NCBI GenBank assembly: GCA_033065855.1
Contig: JAVXUO010002512.1
Location: forward strand, 124,001 to 188,000
DNA length: 64,000 nt
Direction: 5' to 3'
DNA from: Escallonia rubra
Lineage: Eukaryota; Streptophyta; Magnoliopsida; Escalloniales; Escalloniaceae
Under the pieces are notes generated by a model. The model saw only the letters and a program-made list of their open reading frames with translations. It ran no database searches and was not told where the DNA came from. Of this stretch, positions 1 through 11,188 are shown piece by piece. Position numbers and translations under genes: made by a program. Positions within the stretch are counted from its first letter, which is position 1. Each line of letters opens with the position of its first letter.

Positions 1-844
1 CGCACACTAGTTCACCTAATTTCACACACAGCTATCTTCTTCCTTATTTCTGCCGAAGCATACCTCTTGCCCACTTTCATATCTACATTACTATATACTT
101 ACACACCCAACCAACACTCAAATGCCTCTCAATCACACTTAACACATATACATGACACATAGTAACACCAAAAATTCACCATTACACTTACATATATAAC
201 CCGAATACACACTCACCCACTCAAGAACACACCTTCAACCCATACCATCCTTTGGCCATACACCCAACTCACTTAATCACCTTGCTTCTGTCAAAACCCA
301 CATGATCACCACCTAGTCCATAAATAATTTATACAACCTCCATGAATTTGAACTAAATTCATACATATATACACAACTCACACACCCAGTAAAACGTGAA
401 TAGCCCCTTACCCGTATCAACCCACCAAATTTACCTTAACACATACTGAATACACACAACAAAACACAATTAACAGGTGGAATGTTACGCTTTTGGAACT
501 CCTCCAGTTTCTTCCTCCCTTTTTCCCCCATTTTCACTTACTCTTTTCCCCGAGTCTGCTCTTCCTTCTCTATGTTTCTCTATTTGTTCTTATTTTCTTT
601 TTCTTCTTCCAGTTTCCTGCTCTGTTTGCTTCTCTTACTTTATTTTCTTTTTGTTTCCTCTGTTTCTTAGTCTGCTTCTTCTTTTTTTCTTCATTCTGAA
701 GCTCCCTTATCTCCAAGAACATTATTACCCTCCTTAATTAGCCTAGCTTAGTCACCTAAGCTAGTATGAGGTGGTGGCACATTCTAAAAAATAGCATCTA
801 AATATTTTTTTATAAAATTGCACAAATGGGCCCCAAACTTTACA
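1..844. other. AT-rich intergenic DNA, no gene seen
   Basis: No gene or recognisable transposon end was found. The segment is A/T- and C-rich, and positions 500-710 are almost pure pyrimidine on the plus strand. That tract opens several overlapping Phe/Ser/Leu-rich reading frames, which look like low-complexity artefacts. Confidence 0.5.
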
Positions 845-853
845 TAATTACAA

Positions 854-2200
854 GGGTCAAATACACGTAGGTACCCTGAAACTACCACAAAGTCTCAATT
901 GAGGGTCCCAAAGTTTAATTTTTACACATAAGGGCCTGTAACTCCAAATTTGCAACAAGTAAGGGCATCCGTCTAAATTCCTAACGGTTTAGCCTTTTCC
1001 GTCAGGGGCATTTTTGGAATTCCATATTTGGTATTTGGTAATTTCTAACTAGGGTTACGAACATTTTTGCAGTTGTTTGGTAAACATCCATATTACCATT
1101 GCTAACCAGGGGTGTGGCACGGGACTACCGGCGGGGAGGGCGGAGGATGATGAAGGAGGGAAGAGAGGGAGAAGAGCGACGGGGGGTGGGGGATGCTGGC
1201 GATGGGGAGGTGTGTCAGTGAGGCCGTAGAGGCGACGGCGATGCTAAAAGGTGCGGCGCGGGGCTGCCGGCGGGGAGGGGGGATGATGAAGGATGGAAGA
1301 GAAGGAGAAGGGCGACAGGGTGTGGGGGATGCCGACGATGGGGAGGTGCGTCAGTGAGGCCGTAGAGGCGACGACGGTGCTAAGGGGTGCCGCGCGGGGC
1401 TGCCGGCGGGGAGGGGGGATGATGAAGGATGGAAGAGAGGGAGAATGGCGACGGGGTGTGGGGGATGCCGACGATGTGGAGGTGCGTCAGTGAGGCCGTA
1501 GAGGCAACGACGCCGCTAGGGGTGCGGCTCGGGGCTGTCGGCGGGGAGGGGGTATGATGAAGGATGGAAGAAAGGGAGAAGGGCGACGGGGTGTGGGGGA
1601 TGCCGACGATGTGGAGGTGCGTCAGTGAGGCCGTAGAGGCAATGATGGCGCTAAGGGGTGCGGCGCGGGGCTGCTGGCGGGGAGGGGGGATGATGAAGGA
1701 TGGAAGAAAGGAAGAAGGGCGACGGGGCATGGGGAATACCGACGATGGGGATGCGCGACAGTGAGACCATAAGAGGGGCGGTGGCGACGCCAAGGGTTGC
1801 GGCGCGAAGAAAGAGACGAGGGATTAGGGTTGAGAGAGAGAGAGAGTGTGTGTGTGTGTGCGGGTCGGGTGGATGGATCGGGCAATGGGTTACGGGTCTA
1901 GGATTGGATCCTGGCTTTGTTAAAGGAAGAGATGGGCGAACGGGTCACCCGCGGGTCGGGCGGGTTCTACTATATTTTCTTTTGAGTTTGTTTTTTTTTT
2001 TTTGCAGCCCTAAGGGGATTTCTCAAATATGGAATCCCAAAAATGCCCCTGACAGAAAGGGCTGAACCATTAGGAATTTAGACGGATGCCCTTACTTGTT
2101 GCAAATTTGGAATTACAGGCCCTTATGTGTAAAAATTCAACTTTGGGACCCTCAATTGAGACTTTGTGGTAGTTTCAGGGTACCTACGTGTATTTAACCC
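854..2200. mobile_element. Non-autonomous Mutator-like element with long terminal inverted repeats
   Basis: The element is bounded by an exact 9-bp target duplication, TAATTACAA, at 845-853 and 2201-2209. Long inverted repeats follow: the left end begins GGGTCAAATACACGTAGG and the right end, read on the minus strand, begins GGGTTAAATACACGTAGG. The arms stay nearly identical for about 175 bp (854-1030 against 2025-2200). A 9-bp duplication with long arms is the signature of the Mutator superfamily. No transposase is present. The interior is a GC-rich minisatellite, so the element must depend on a transposase encoded elsewhere. Confidence 0.88.
1128..1795. repeat. Minisatellite, about 136-bp unit, five copies, inside the Mutator-like element
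   Basis: A GC-rich unit recurs with the marker GATGATGAAGG at about 1145, 1282, 1418, 1553 (slightly altered) and 1689, so the period is 135-137 bp. Each unit carries the same string of GGCGACGG, GTGTGGGGGATG and GTCAGTGAGGCCGTAGAGGC. Reading frames run through it on both strands because the unit is repeated and stop-poor. No protein family is recognisable. Confidence 0.85.
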
Positions 2201-2209
2201 TAATTACAA

Positions 2210-3372
2210 AGTAACCCTAAATTTTGTATAATTGCATTCAAGCCTCTAAGATCCTTCTAATCATTCTCAATTTGATTAAACATCGCTAAAAATACATACT
2301 AGCGTTCCTTCAATTATTTTTCATCACTAAAACCAAAATTTATATTTATGCCCCCAAAGTTTTTCAAAATTACGAAAATGCCCCAAAAATTTACAATTTG
2401 CATTTTTGCCCCAAAATTGTTTTAAGCTCTCATACTGTACTAATACCCGAGCATTGCTCAAAATTAGTGCCCGTTTATTTTTCGGGTCACGAATGACTAT
2501 TTTAAACAGCTCCCGAAGTTTGCGATATTACAACCACCCACCACCATTGCCACTCAACGCAGATCTGCTCCAACTTTGCCAGAGCCACCAGAGGTGCAGG
2601 CACGACCAGGCTGATATGGAACCGATCGGCAAAGCGACGGAGAAGGAAGACAAAGACGACAACGGTGGCTTGAAGAGTGGCTAGAGGTCGAGCGAGTGGA
2701 GTCGGTAGATGACAAGGGCGAGGACCACGGAGCGGAGTTGTTGGAGGGCGCAGCCGATGTTGGAGGGTGGTGATAATGGATGGTGGTTGGTGGCGACTAG
2801 CGAGCGTGGCGGAAGGTTGGTGGCAATAGGTGGTGGTTGGTGGTGATCTGTGTGTTGGGATGGGGAGTAGGGATCTATCAAACAAAGAAAAAAAAAGGGA
2901 AAGAAGAAAAAAGAAAAGAGAAAAAAAAATGAAAACTGAAAATGATCTATCAAACACCTATAAGTTTTTGTCCAAAATAAAAACCACAACTAGTTTTTGT
3001 TTTTATTTTTTAGAAAAACAAAACTAAAAACTACAGTTTTGTCAAACAGACCCCTTAATTAAGAGAGGTCCTACTCTATTAACTAAAATTTTGGATAGGG
3101 CTTTGTAGGTCACATTTAACAGGCTTATAGGTCTAAATTAAGAAATGCACTAGGGAGATCCACATTAGGTATATGGGTAACAAAGGTTTTGTTGTTTAAC
3201 TCCAGTATTTCCTCTTTCTAAAACAAATTTTGGAGTAATGAACAGTAAGAGGGCCCCGTAGTATCCCAAAATTTATGGTAGAACAGGCCATTTATACCAT
3301 CAGGACTTAGGGCTTTAAGGGCTTTTATATTTTAAAAAAAACATCTTTTATTTCAATAGTACTTAAAGGCAC
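2210..3372. other. Intergenic DNA, no gene seen
   Basis: No coding signal was recognised. Positions 2660-2860 are rich in GGTGG-type repeats and 2870-2935 is a purine tract on the plus strand. The segment ending near 3055 resembles a transposon terminus (GGGTCTGTTTGACAAAAC on the minus strand), but no convincing partner end or target duplication was found. Confidence 0.4.
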
Positions 3373-3807
3373 TAAGAGTGCGTTTGGAACCAAATTCTTT
3401 TGGAATTGGAATTCAAAAAGAAATTAGAAAGTTAATTGGAATTGAAATGAATTCCAATTTTTCTGTTTGGAATAAATTGGAATTCAAATCCAGAGAATTC
3501 TTATCCTTTGTTTGGAAGGACTAAAGTTTGGAAAGAGAATTGTCATTTGGACAATTATGCCCTTTTAAGACTTCTGACTTAATAAACAAATGTTACATTT
3601 AATTTTTAGTATGGTCTTAGGACAAATAGAAGTATGTTCTTAAAACTATTATGAACGATAAATTTAATACCCATACAATCTTAATATGAAAACAATACTA
3701 AAATTAAAACAAATGTCACAAAAATATGGCACAAGATTAACCAATGTCCTTATTCAAGCATCTTTAATGAACTTAAAAACAAAAAAATTTAAACAACAGT
3801 TTCATTC

Positions 3808-4831
3808 CTATTTGGAAGGATTATTCATCTTCCAAGCTAACCAACTAACACGCATCTCAGGTGGACATCCGAAAAAACCTTCTGCAGCTGCTTGGTCAGA
3901 GATTAAAAAATCATAAGCAGCAAAGAGAAAATTGTTGTCAGCTCCCTCAATCTTATTTAATTCTGCATAAACCTCTTGCCCCGAATAAATTCGTCGTCTG
4001 CCTTGTTGAGTCACAGTAGTAGCTCTATCTAGTGCAGTTGCAATTTTTGTCATTGATGTTGTAATCACTGCAATATTTTGATTCAACTCATCAGACTTCG
4101 AGTTTTTCTTCTTGCCACTCTTTGATGAAGGCCCAGGTGCAATCGACACATGCGAGACATTTGATCTGCGAATACCTCCTCCTGATCCGTCCATATTTTC
4201 AAGTATGATCTCATCTTGTTCTACCATATCATCTATATCATCAAGCCCCGTGCTTCTTCCTTCTTTTTCCCAACGACGATTCTTTTCTTTTGCACTTTCA
4301 GCTGCTTCTCCAGTTGCACGATCTTTTTCAAATATTTCACGCAGGATAGTAAAGCAAGGCATTGAACAGTTTCGAACCTTTTTTGCATCAGGATAAGTCT
4401 AACCATGAAAACAAAAAGATAAAATAATAAAATACCAAAGGTTTTCATTAAAATATATTCATGTTTTCTAAAGAAAGCCTCACGCAGTTTACCTTAATCA
4501 GTTCTGCCCAAACTTCTGGTGGTGCTTCAATCTGCTTTGTGATGTCATTCCATCCAAAACCGCTGCCGCGCTTAAACACTTCTACACCGATATCCATTTT
4601 TTTCTTAAGAGTTTTTAAACGATTCATTACCTTATCTTTATTTACCTTCACGGTAAAACGTTCATTCATTGCTTTTACAGCAACATCATATGCAGCGTGA
4701 CTGAAATTCCTATCAGGCTTCTGACCATTATTTTTCTGGTCAAGCAACACGTCGAGCAGGTATTCATCCATTTGTTGCGTCCACACTAAGTAACCTGTTG
4801 AACTTTTGTCATCCTCCTCAATTACGTCCAT
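3808..4831 (-). CDS. PIF/Harbinger accessory protein with Myb/SANT-like DNA-binding domain
   Basis: There are two exons, 4831-4493 and 4398-3808, joined by a 94-bp GT/AG intron, giving 309 codons. Residues about 15-110 form a Myb/SANT-like domain of the type found in plant Harbinger elements, with conserved spacing of W and basic residues (LVWTQQMDEYLLDVLL, then VNKDKVMNRLKTLKKK, then GFGWND). The middle is acidic (DDIDDMVEQDE) and is followed by a basic stretch, SGKKKNSK. The C-terminus ends in a FLISDQAAAEGFFGCPPE-type motif seen in host and transposon relatives. In characterised Harbinger elements this protein works with the transposase, helping nuclear import and binding of the ends. I placed the start at the methionine beginning MDVIEEDD, because the upstream codons look like leader sequence. 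The frame appears intact. Confidence 0.75.
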
Positions 4832-5130
4832 TGTCTTTCTTTGCCTGTTAAAATGTTTAATATATACAGGATTGAATGAAAACTGAAAATATAAATAACT
4901 TGAAAGAATTGTGTGACATCGCATATGGATCAGTATTGTATCCTATGAAGTCAACAGTTTCAGCATAAATGAAACAACCGTTTAGAATGACATTATAACG
5001 AAATTCTAAATCCAAAACATAATGAAAGGGGTATGGCGAGATAATGCAACGCCAAAGTAAACAATATTTAGTACAAATCCCAAATACTAACAAGCATCCT
5101 AACAAGTATATTAGATGAATAAAAATCTGA

Positions 5131-6485
5131 TCAGTTTATGACGTAATCATCCCACATTCTATTTGCTATGTTATCCCTCTTTATTACTCCTCGTCTACCA
5201 TCATCAGATACGTCTACACCTGCCTCGTTTTGTTCTTCGATCTCTTGATTCAAAAGTTCTTGATCAACTTCTGCAATGAGCGCTTCATCCGGATCCACCC
5301 CCATAAGATAATTATGTAGTATACAACATGCTAGAACATAGCTTGTTTGTGTATCCAAATCATACTGAGGCTCGATGCCAGTAGCTAAAATAGAAAACCG
5401 TTTTTTTAACACACCAAAAACTCTCTCAATTGCATTACACAATGACGCATGTCTATGGTTAAAGATCTCTTTACGGGTTTCTGGTGCACGCAATGAGTAT
5501 TCCTTTAAATGGTATCGTGTTCCTCGATATGGTGCGATAAACCCAGACTTTAACATAAATCCCGCATCAACTAAATAGTACCTTCCTACAATCAAGTGAA
5601 TTATGTAAAGAATTAGACAAATTTCCGATAATTAGATAGATCTTGTTAAGAAGTTAATATGCATTAAAAAAATACCTTGAGGAACCTTTAACTTATCTTC
5701 TCTGCTTGTTGCATTATCTAATATCCTACCATCTGCTGCAGAGCCTTCCCATCGAGGCAACACATAAGTGAATTTCAAATCAAAAGTGCATGCAGCCAAT
5801 ACATTTTGAGTTGGAAAGTCTTCTCCCTCTATACCTTGACACTTCATCCTTAGGAACTTTTACACGAAAATGTGTTCCATCTATGGCTCCAACACAATCC
5901 TAAAAAGGTGAATTAATATTTTTTTTTTGCATCTCAAGAACCAATATATCTAATAAAAAGATAATTATCCCCAACACTTACCTTAAAATACGGAAAGAAT
6001 CTATTGTTATACCGAATTTCTGGAGGGACTTGAGTTCCGTCGGGCTGAATGAAAAACTTATCTTCAAGTAATATAATCGCTCTCAAAAAGTTGTGAAAAT
6101 GACGACTAGTTGTTTCCGTTGACCGATGAAAAAAGAATCCAATTGACCGATTCCTCTCATTATGTGCAAGAATATAAAGGGACTTGGCAGCTTGTTCCTC
6201 CACACAACTATAGGCATTATCGGTAAGTCGTCCAGTTCCTCGAAGTATTCGCACTAGTCTACCAAATGCATCTGGGCCCATGCGTATAACATGACGTGTC
6301 TTCTCACTAAAATTTATCTGATGCATTAACCTCCGTCTGGCACCCTCTCTCTCGATTGCAACTTCAGCTATCGGCCAATTTATACATTGGAATTGTGGAT
6401 GATTACACAATAAGACAACTAATGATGCCACACAAGAAATGACTGCCCCAACTGCCATTTCTATAAACCTTTCCAAATCATCCAT
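5131..6485 (-). pseudogene. PIF/Harbinger DDE transposase, frameshifted
   Basis: Three exons are visible on the minus strand: 6485-5982, 5899-5676 and 5585-5131, with GT/AG introns. The N-terminal part contains the helix-rich region ending in NNRFFPYFK. Exon 2 opens with CVGAIDGTHF, which carries the first catalytic Asp. The second catalytic Asp lies in GSAADGRILD, and the Glu lies in NAIERVFGVLKKRF of exon 3. The C-terminus is HNYLMGVDPDE followed by an acidic tail and WDDYVIN. Near 5827-5832 the frame of CVGAIDGTHF does not continue into the frame of FPTQNVLAAC. Exon length and homology both point to a two-base deletion (or one-base gain) in an A/G-rich run. All three catalytic residues remain, but they are split between two frames, so I call it a pseudogene unless the shift is a sequencing error. 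Confidence 0.85.
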
Positions 6486-6895
6486 GGTATCTATTCAATA
6501 ATGCAATATTTGAATTAGAAACACAAAAGCAATACCACCAAATTGAAACACAGAACAATGTAAACACAGAACAAGATGCTATTCTTCCATTCTAATCTAT
6601 AAGCACCTTAGCTACTTCAGCTGGCCGGCATTATGAAACCATGAAGTACCCTAGCCTAGAGTCTTTGGTGCGGAATTTTTTGGACAAGTTTCCAAAGGCA
6701 TGCACCCAGAAAAGTGGGCCAATTGCCTCATTGTTAGAAAATTTGTTTTCTTAGAAACTTTAGTTTCTAAGACTAGACCATTAACCCTAGTACTAGTATT
6801 GTTAATTCAATTAAAAAAAGACTATTAAAACAGTTAAGGACTTAGGCCATCTAATTATATTTTAGCCCGCCTTCTGTGACCAACTTCCCTGATAA

Positions 6896-7146
6896 ACCAA
6901 CTCTTTAGCTTTCAAAGCTAGTATCATCTCTGACCCAAACAACATCTTGGCTAAAAATTGGTCACAAGGAATCTCGTTCTGCAACTGGATTGGTGTCTCT
7001 TGTAGCAGTGACAAAAGGGTGATAGCCCTAAATCTTCCAAACATGGGTCTCACAGGAACCATCCCTAAAGAAGTTGGCAATCTCACTTACCTTACGTCTT
7101 TCAACATTAGCAACAACACTGACCTTACGAATTTCATCAAATAATT
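6896..7146 (+). pseudogene. Captured fragment of an LRR receptor kinase gene
   Basis: An 82-codon open stretch encodes the N-terminal region of an LRR receptor-like kinase: LAFKASIISDPNNIL, then NWSQGISFCNWIGVSC, then VIALNLPNMGLTGTIPKEVG and NLTYLTSF. This is the LRRNT_2 cap followed by the first two repeats, as in FLS2/EFR-type (subfamily XII) receptors. There is no signal peptide, no further repeats and no kinase domain. Stops flank it on both sides (TAA at 6893-6895 and TAA at 7142-7144). It lies inside the Harbinger element on the strand opposite to the transposase, so it is most simply a gene piece picked up by the transposon. Confidence 0.8.
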
Positions 7147-7997
7147 ATTGGCCTTACGAATCCTCCCATTGTAGACGTACCCAAATATGATGCAATTTGA
7201 ATTAACCACGTCTTGTGGGCATTTCTTCAAACACCTGGAGTGCCTAGCCAATTCTAGCAAGAACTACTTTCCTTGGTAATTGCACTTTCAGATGCTCAGA
7301 GAGATCCTTAACAAAGTAAGAATTAAATCTAGGCTATACTAGATTCATAATACTGACCTGATTCGTTCCAGTGGTACAAGAATCGTAAGAACTTTTACCA
7401 AGAAAACTGTTATACCTTCAATACCTACGCAACATACATCCTAAAGCTTAGCATAAATTTTCGTAAATGAAATATTTAACTGAGATACAATATATTGGAT
7501 TTGTAGGCTGCTGATAGACTTACCAAGGAGTCAGTAGCTTCTTGCACAATTCCAAACTTCGGCTATCACATATAATCAGAAAATGATAGGCTGTGTTGGT
7601 AGAAGTGAAGACGGAGATATCAGGAAATGAAAAACATTGAAGTGAGAAGAGATTAAATTGGCAGGAAGGGAAAAGTATTACCATACTTTGACTTTCGTAG
7701 AAGAGAGTTCACGAGAGGCATCAGGCTGCTACAGTGGTAGAAATGAAGAAGGAGACGAGAGCCAACGTTATATCGACAGTAGTCTTCAAGGGCAGTTTAG
7801 GAAATTCTAGTTTTAGATAGTTTCTGATAAACAAATCCCATCAAATCCGACCTCTTTTGGTTGGATTTCAGTACATTAAAACAAATCCAATGAAATCCCA
7901 AGGAATTCCATTTCAAATCCAATTTTAATAGTTCCAAACAAGTGAAATTCTAATTTCAATTCCAAATCCCATCAAATCTAAGGTTCCAAACAGACTC

Positions 7998-8285
7998 TAA
8001 AAGAGTTTCATATTCACCTTCCAAGATTAAGGGGTATTTTGGGCATTCCAATAACTATCTATTCCAATAACTATTTTGGGCATTTCAATAGTACTTAAAG
8101 TCACTAAAAGAGGTCATATTCACCTTCCAAGATTAAGGGGTATTTTGGGCATTCCAATAACTATCTATTCCAATAACTATTTTGGGCATTCTATATTTGG
8201 GCATTTCAATAGTACTTAAAGTCACTAAAAGAGTTTCATATTCACCTTCCAAGATTAAGGGGTATTTTGGGCATTCTAATAGCTA
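7998..8285. repeat. Tandem repeat, 107-121 bp unit, about 2.5 copies
   Basis: The unit contains TTTCATATTCACCTTCCAAG, AGGGGTATTTTGGGCATT and TTTCAATAGTACTTAAAG. The marker CACTAAAAGAG is seen at about 8103 and 8224, and the TAA of the Harbinger right flank (7998-8000) begins the first copy. The left flank of the Harbinger element (3350-3375) matches the end of the same unit, so the transposon sits inside this array. Confidence 0.85.
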
Positions 8286-8299
8286 TCTATATTGGTGGG

Positions 8300-11000
8300 G
8301 GAGGAGGTGAGGGGGGGTTCATAAAAGAGATTAGTAAAATTCTCCACAATATGATTTCTGATAAGGTTGGGGTCAGTTATTGTTATTATCATTCAGGGTA
8401 GAGATTTGATTTCTTTTCCTTTGGGTTAGAGTGGAGATGTGGAAAAATCTAGTATTTCTATCCCCTTGGCAGAGCCATTTCACCCTAGATTTTTGTAACT
8501 ATAGAAGCTCCTCGTGAGCAAGAGTATCGTTGTACAGCTTCTTAATCTCCTTTTCAAGACACTCAAGATTATGAGAGTGGTGGACGGCTAGGGCAGTTTG
8601 AAGACTAACTAATCTAGCCCAAAATCTTCTTTTTCATTTAAAATATTACCAAATATCACAGAGTTCCAAACCTTAGCTTTGTTCTGGAAAACTGTTATCG
8701 CATCCATGATGTTTTGTTGGTTTTCCTAGGAACTAGTAACGATATCCTTAAAACTATCATGAGTAAGCCAAGCGGCTTCTAGTCTAAAAGGTTTTCGGAT
8801 AGGGGAAAAGGATTTATAAAGTAGAGTACTTGAGCAATTTACTATTACTACGCAATGATCTGACGATGTTCACGGTAGATTGCAGACCTGTGCTTCCGAG
8901 AAGATGACACATCATTCTGGGTCTGATCGACATGGCTATATCCAGTGTTTTTAGTACGTTCGCCCACCCTTGCCTTCTATTTGTCCAAGTCAGCTTAGGT
9001 CCATTGCATCTGAGGTTTATTAAATCACAATTGTTGATGTTGTCTCTGAATTTTTAAATTCTTATGGTTTCATTTGTCTCCTCTTCGTTTGCATTCATTC
9101 ACATATGAATATCATTAAGATCTCCCTGACTAAGCAGGGCATGTTATTTGTTTAGGAAAAATCTATAATGTTTTCCAATAAGAATTATCTTTCTTTAGGA
9201 TTGGGCTCTCATAAACAGCAGAGAAAATCCAATCCTCAAAGTCATTCCTCAAGGCAACCACATGAATAACTATGTTCGCGGCTTGTAGAATGGATAAATT
9301 AACTTGGGTGAAGTCCCAGAAGAGTCAGATTCCTCCCATCTGGCCCTCCGGGTTAACAACAAAGGAGGCGCTATAGCCTTTATTGTGAAAAAAATTCCCC
9401 ATTTTTTCAAAGGTGAACTATAGGTTCAAGGATCGCAATCACATTTGGGCGAAAGTGTCTAGTGATTTTGCAAAAATCATACATGAACTTCCCCCCCCCC
9501 CCCCTTCCCAATGCCATATGTAGATGCCCATCGATTTATAGTCTGGGATGATCGATAGCAGTTCCTTGCTTGGGGGCTATTCGGGCAAGATAGATGATCG
9601 TTGGTACATTCCCAGGTTTGTTGTATTCTATCTTCAGCCGAGCTTCTTTGTTCGTCCAATGGACCGGTGTGATGTGGAGCTCTTAGGATTTCTTGTTTAT
9701 AATGGCAACACCTTCCGGCGATTCAGGGAGTAAACCTGGATCATTGTGTCTTCCATCTATTTTAGGGGGTCAAGGGGGCAGTCAGAGTGGGGAATAAGGT
9801 TGAAGAAGGGTGTGCTAGGGTTTCTAGTGGGAAAATGTTTTGAGAGAAGGGGACAGCTGGAATTGCTGGCAAGAAGGTTCCAATAAACTGCTTTTGGGTT
9901 TTCTTCGGTATAGCCTGATGCGTTTTTATGTGAGATTTCGGATATGAACCTTTTTGTTTGCATTTTTTTCTCCAAACTTAGGGTCACTCTCGTCATTCTA
10001 GAATCTTCCTCCAATGGGTCAAGTTGGTGTCGATTTTGAGGCTTCTTCACTAAAGGCTTTCATGCTTTCGTCCACTGTCATATCCTCTTGAGCCTTCCCT
10101 TTGCCTTTATCCAGAGTTACCTGCATTTTTGTCTTAACTAGTTTGGGTTGGCCCCCTCTTTAGGCCTTGTTCTTGGACCTCTTTTGGATTTTCTCATGAT
10201 TTTATTTACCTCTTCTTCCTGAAGGTTATCCCTAAGTGATTCAAATATGTTTGGTGGGCTATGATGGTTAGGGGGTTTACCTGTTATGGGCATGCGCCCT
10301 CTACGTTTAGCGATCATCCACAGCCCCAAAGGCCTCTTCCTCCTTTTTGGTAAACATGTGTAGGTCTTCATTTGTGGGTCCCTTTTGTCATGTCCGGTTG
10401 CTTTCTCTGACCAAACCTTCATCTGTCTTTTTCATATTACCGTTGGACCCGTTGGTTCCTCCAACGATCTTCTCTATGAGAATTTCGGTGGTTCCCTGCA
10501 AATTTATTTTCGGTAAACTATCCTACCATAGAGAAAAGAAAATTTGTTTAAAAATTCATACCCTACCCTATAATTTCTATTTCTTAATAGATATGTAGGG
10601 ATAAGAGGTTTTGAAAGATCCATTTTAACACAGATTCGAGCATATTTCCCCCTTGACGATGTGGCTGTGTTCATGTCAATCTTAATTGGTTTGTCAAATT
10701 TTGAACAGTACTTTCTTTTTGTAATACTCTATGGGCAACTCAGGAAGTTTGATCCATATGGCAATTTTAGTTCCTTTGGCCTCCGATGGCTTGAAATCAG
10801 GTCCTCATTTTCAAACTGTTAGGTAGTGATTCAATATAATCCATGGACCGCCTCTTGAAACATGGTTATAATCTTCCATTAAGTTGAATTTTATCAGGAA
10901 AAATACTTCATCCAGGTCCACCAGATCAAAGTCTCCTTGTAAACTCCAGAGATTCGTGAGCCTCGCGGATAGAACTCGGAATCCAATTATTTTCCCATCC
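8300..11000 (-). mobile_element. Degenerate L1-type LINE, reverse-transcriptase region missing
   Basis: The minus-strand translation, read through many stops and shifts, gives the modules of a plant L1 element in order. At about 10950-10150 is ORF1, with the gag-like stretch KIAIWIKLPELPIEYY and the downstream LGLWMIAKRRGR. At about 9500-8900 is the APE-type endonuclease, with VVNPEGQMGGI and EDWIFSAVYESP. At about 8620-8340 is the linker region (QKSRVKWLCQGDRNTRFFH). The reverse-transcriptase core that should follow is absent, and the sequence passes directly into unrelated DNA near 8300. The element is long dead. The outer limits are approximate because no target duplication was found. Confidence 0.7.
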
Positions 11001-11002
11001 TC

Positions 11003-11188
11003 TATTTAACACTTATAATACTTCCATTATTTTAGGTTTTTTGATAATGGACATACAAGGAGGAATGATGGCTATGGACGTATTGCGGCATGAAAAATGT
11101 ATGTCTATTTAATACTTATAATACTTCCATTATTGTAGGTTTTTTGATAATGGACATACAAGGAGAAGTGATGGCTATGGAGGTATTT
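11003..11188. repeat. Direct repeat, about 80 bp, two copies
   Basis: A segment containing ACTTATAATACTTCCATTAT and TTTTTTGATAATGGACATAC occurs at about 11003-11080 and again at about 11106-11188, an offset of about 102 bp. It lies at the upstream end of the LINE remnant and may mark a local duplication of its 5' region. Confidence 0.7.

Larger units (their letters stand above)
3376..7997 (-). mobile_element. PIF/Harbinger DNA transposon, 4.6 kb
   Basis: Terminal inverted repeats begin GAGTGCGTTTGGAACC on the left and, on the minus strand, GAGTCTGTTTGGAACC on the right. Both are flanked by the 3-bp duplication TAA (3373-3375 and 7998-8000), as expected for PIF/Harbinger. The element carries the two genes typical of plant members, a Myb/SANT-like gene (3808-4831) and a DDE transposase (5131-6485), both on the minus strand. 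The right-hand third (6500-7997) carries no transposase sequence and includes a captured receptor-gene fragment. The transposase frame is broken, so the copy is probably not autonomous. The tandem repeat just downstream preserves an empty version of the insertion site, which confirms the boundaries. Confidence 0.9.

Noticed and set aside
477..737. Three overlapping Phe/Ser/Leu-rich frames
   Set aside because: They come from a pyrimidine tract read in all three frames; there is no domain and no supporting gene structure.
1380..1885. Minus-strand Pro/Ser/His-rich frames
   Set aside because: They are readings of the 136-bp minisatellite and repeat with its period.
2470..3058. Possible second Harbinger or hAT element
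   Set aside because: The two candidate ends (GTGCCCGTTT and GGGGTCTGTTT) match weakly, and the flanking bases do not give an aligned target duplication.
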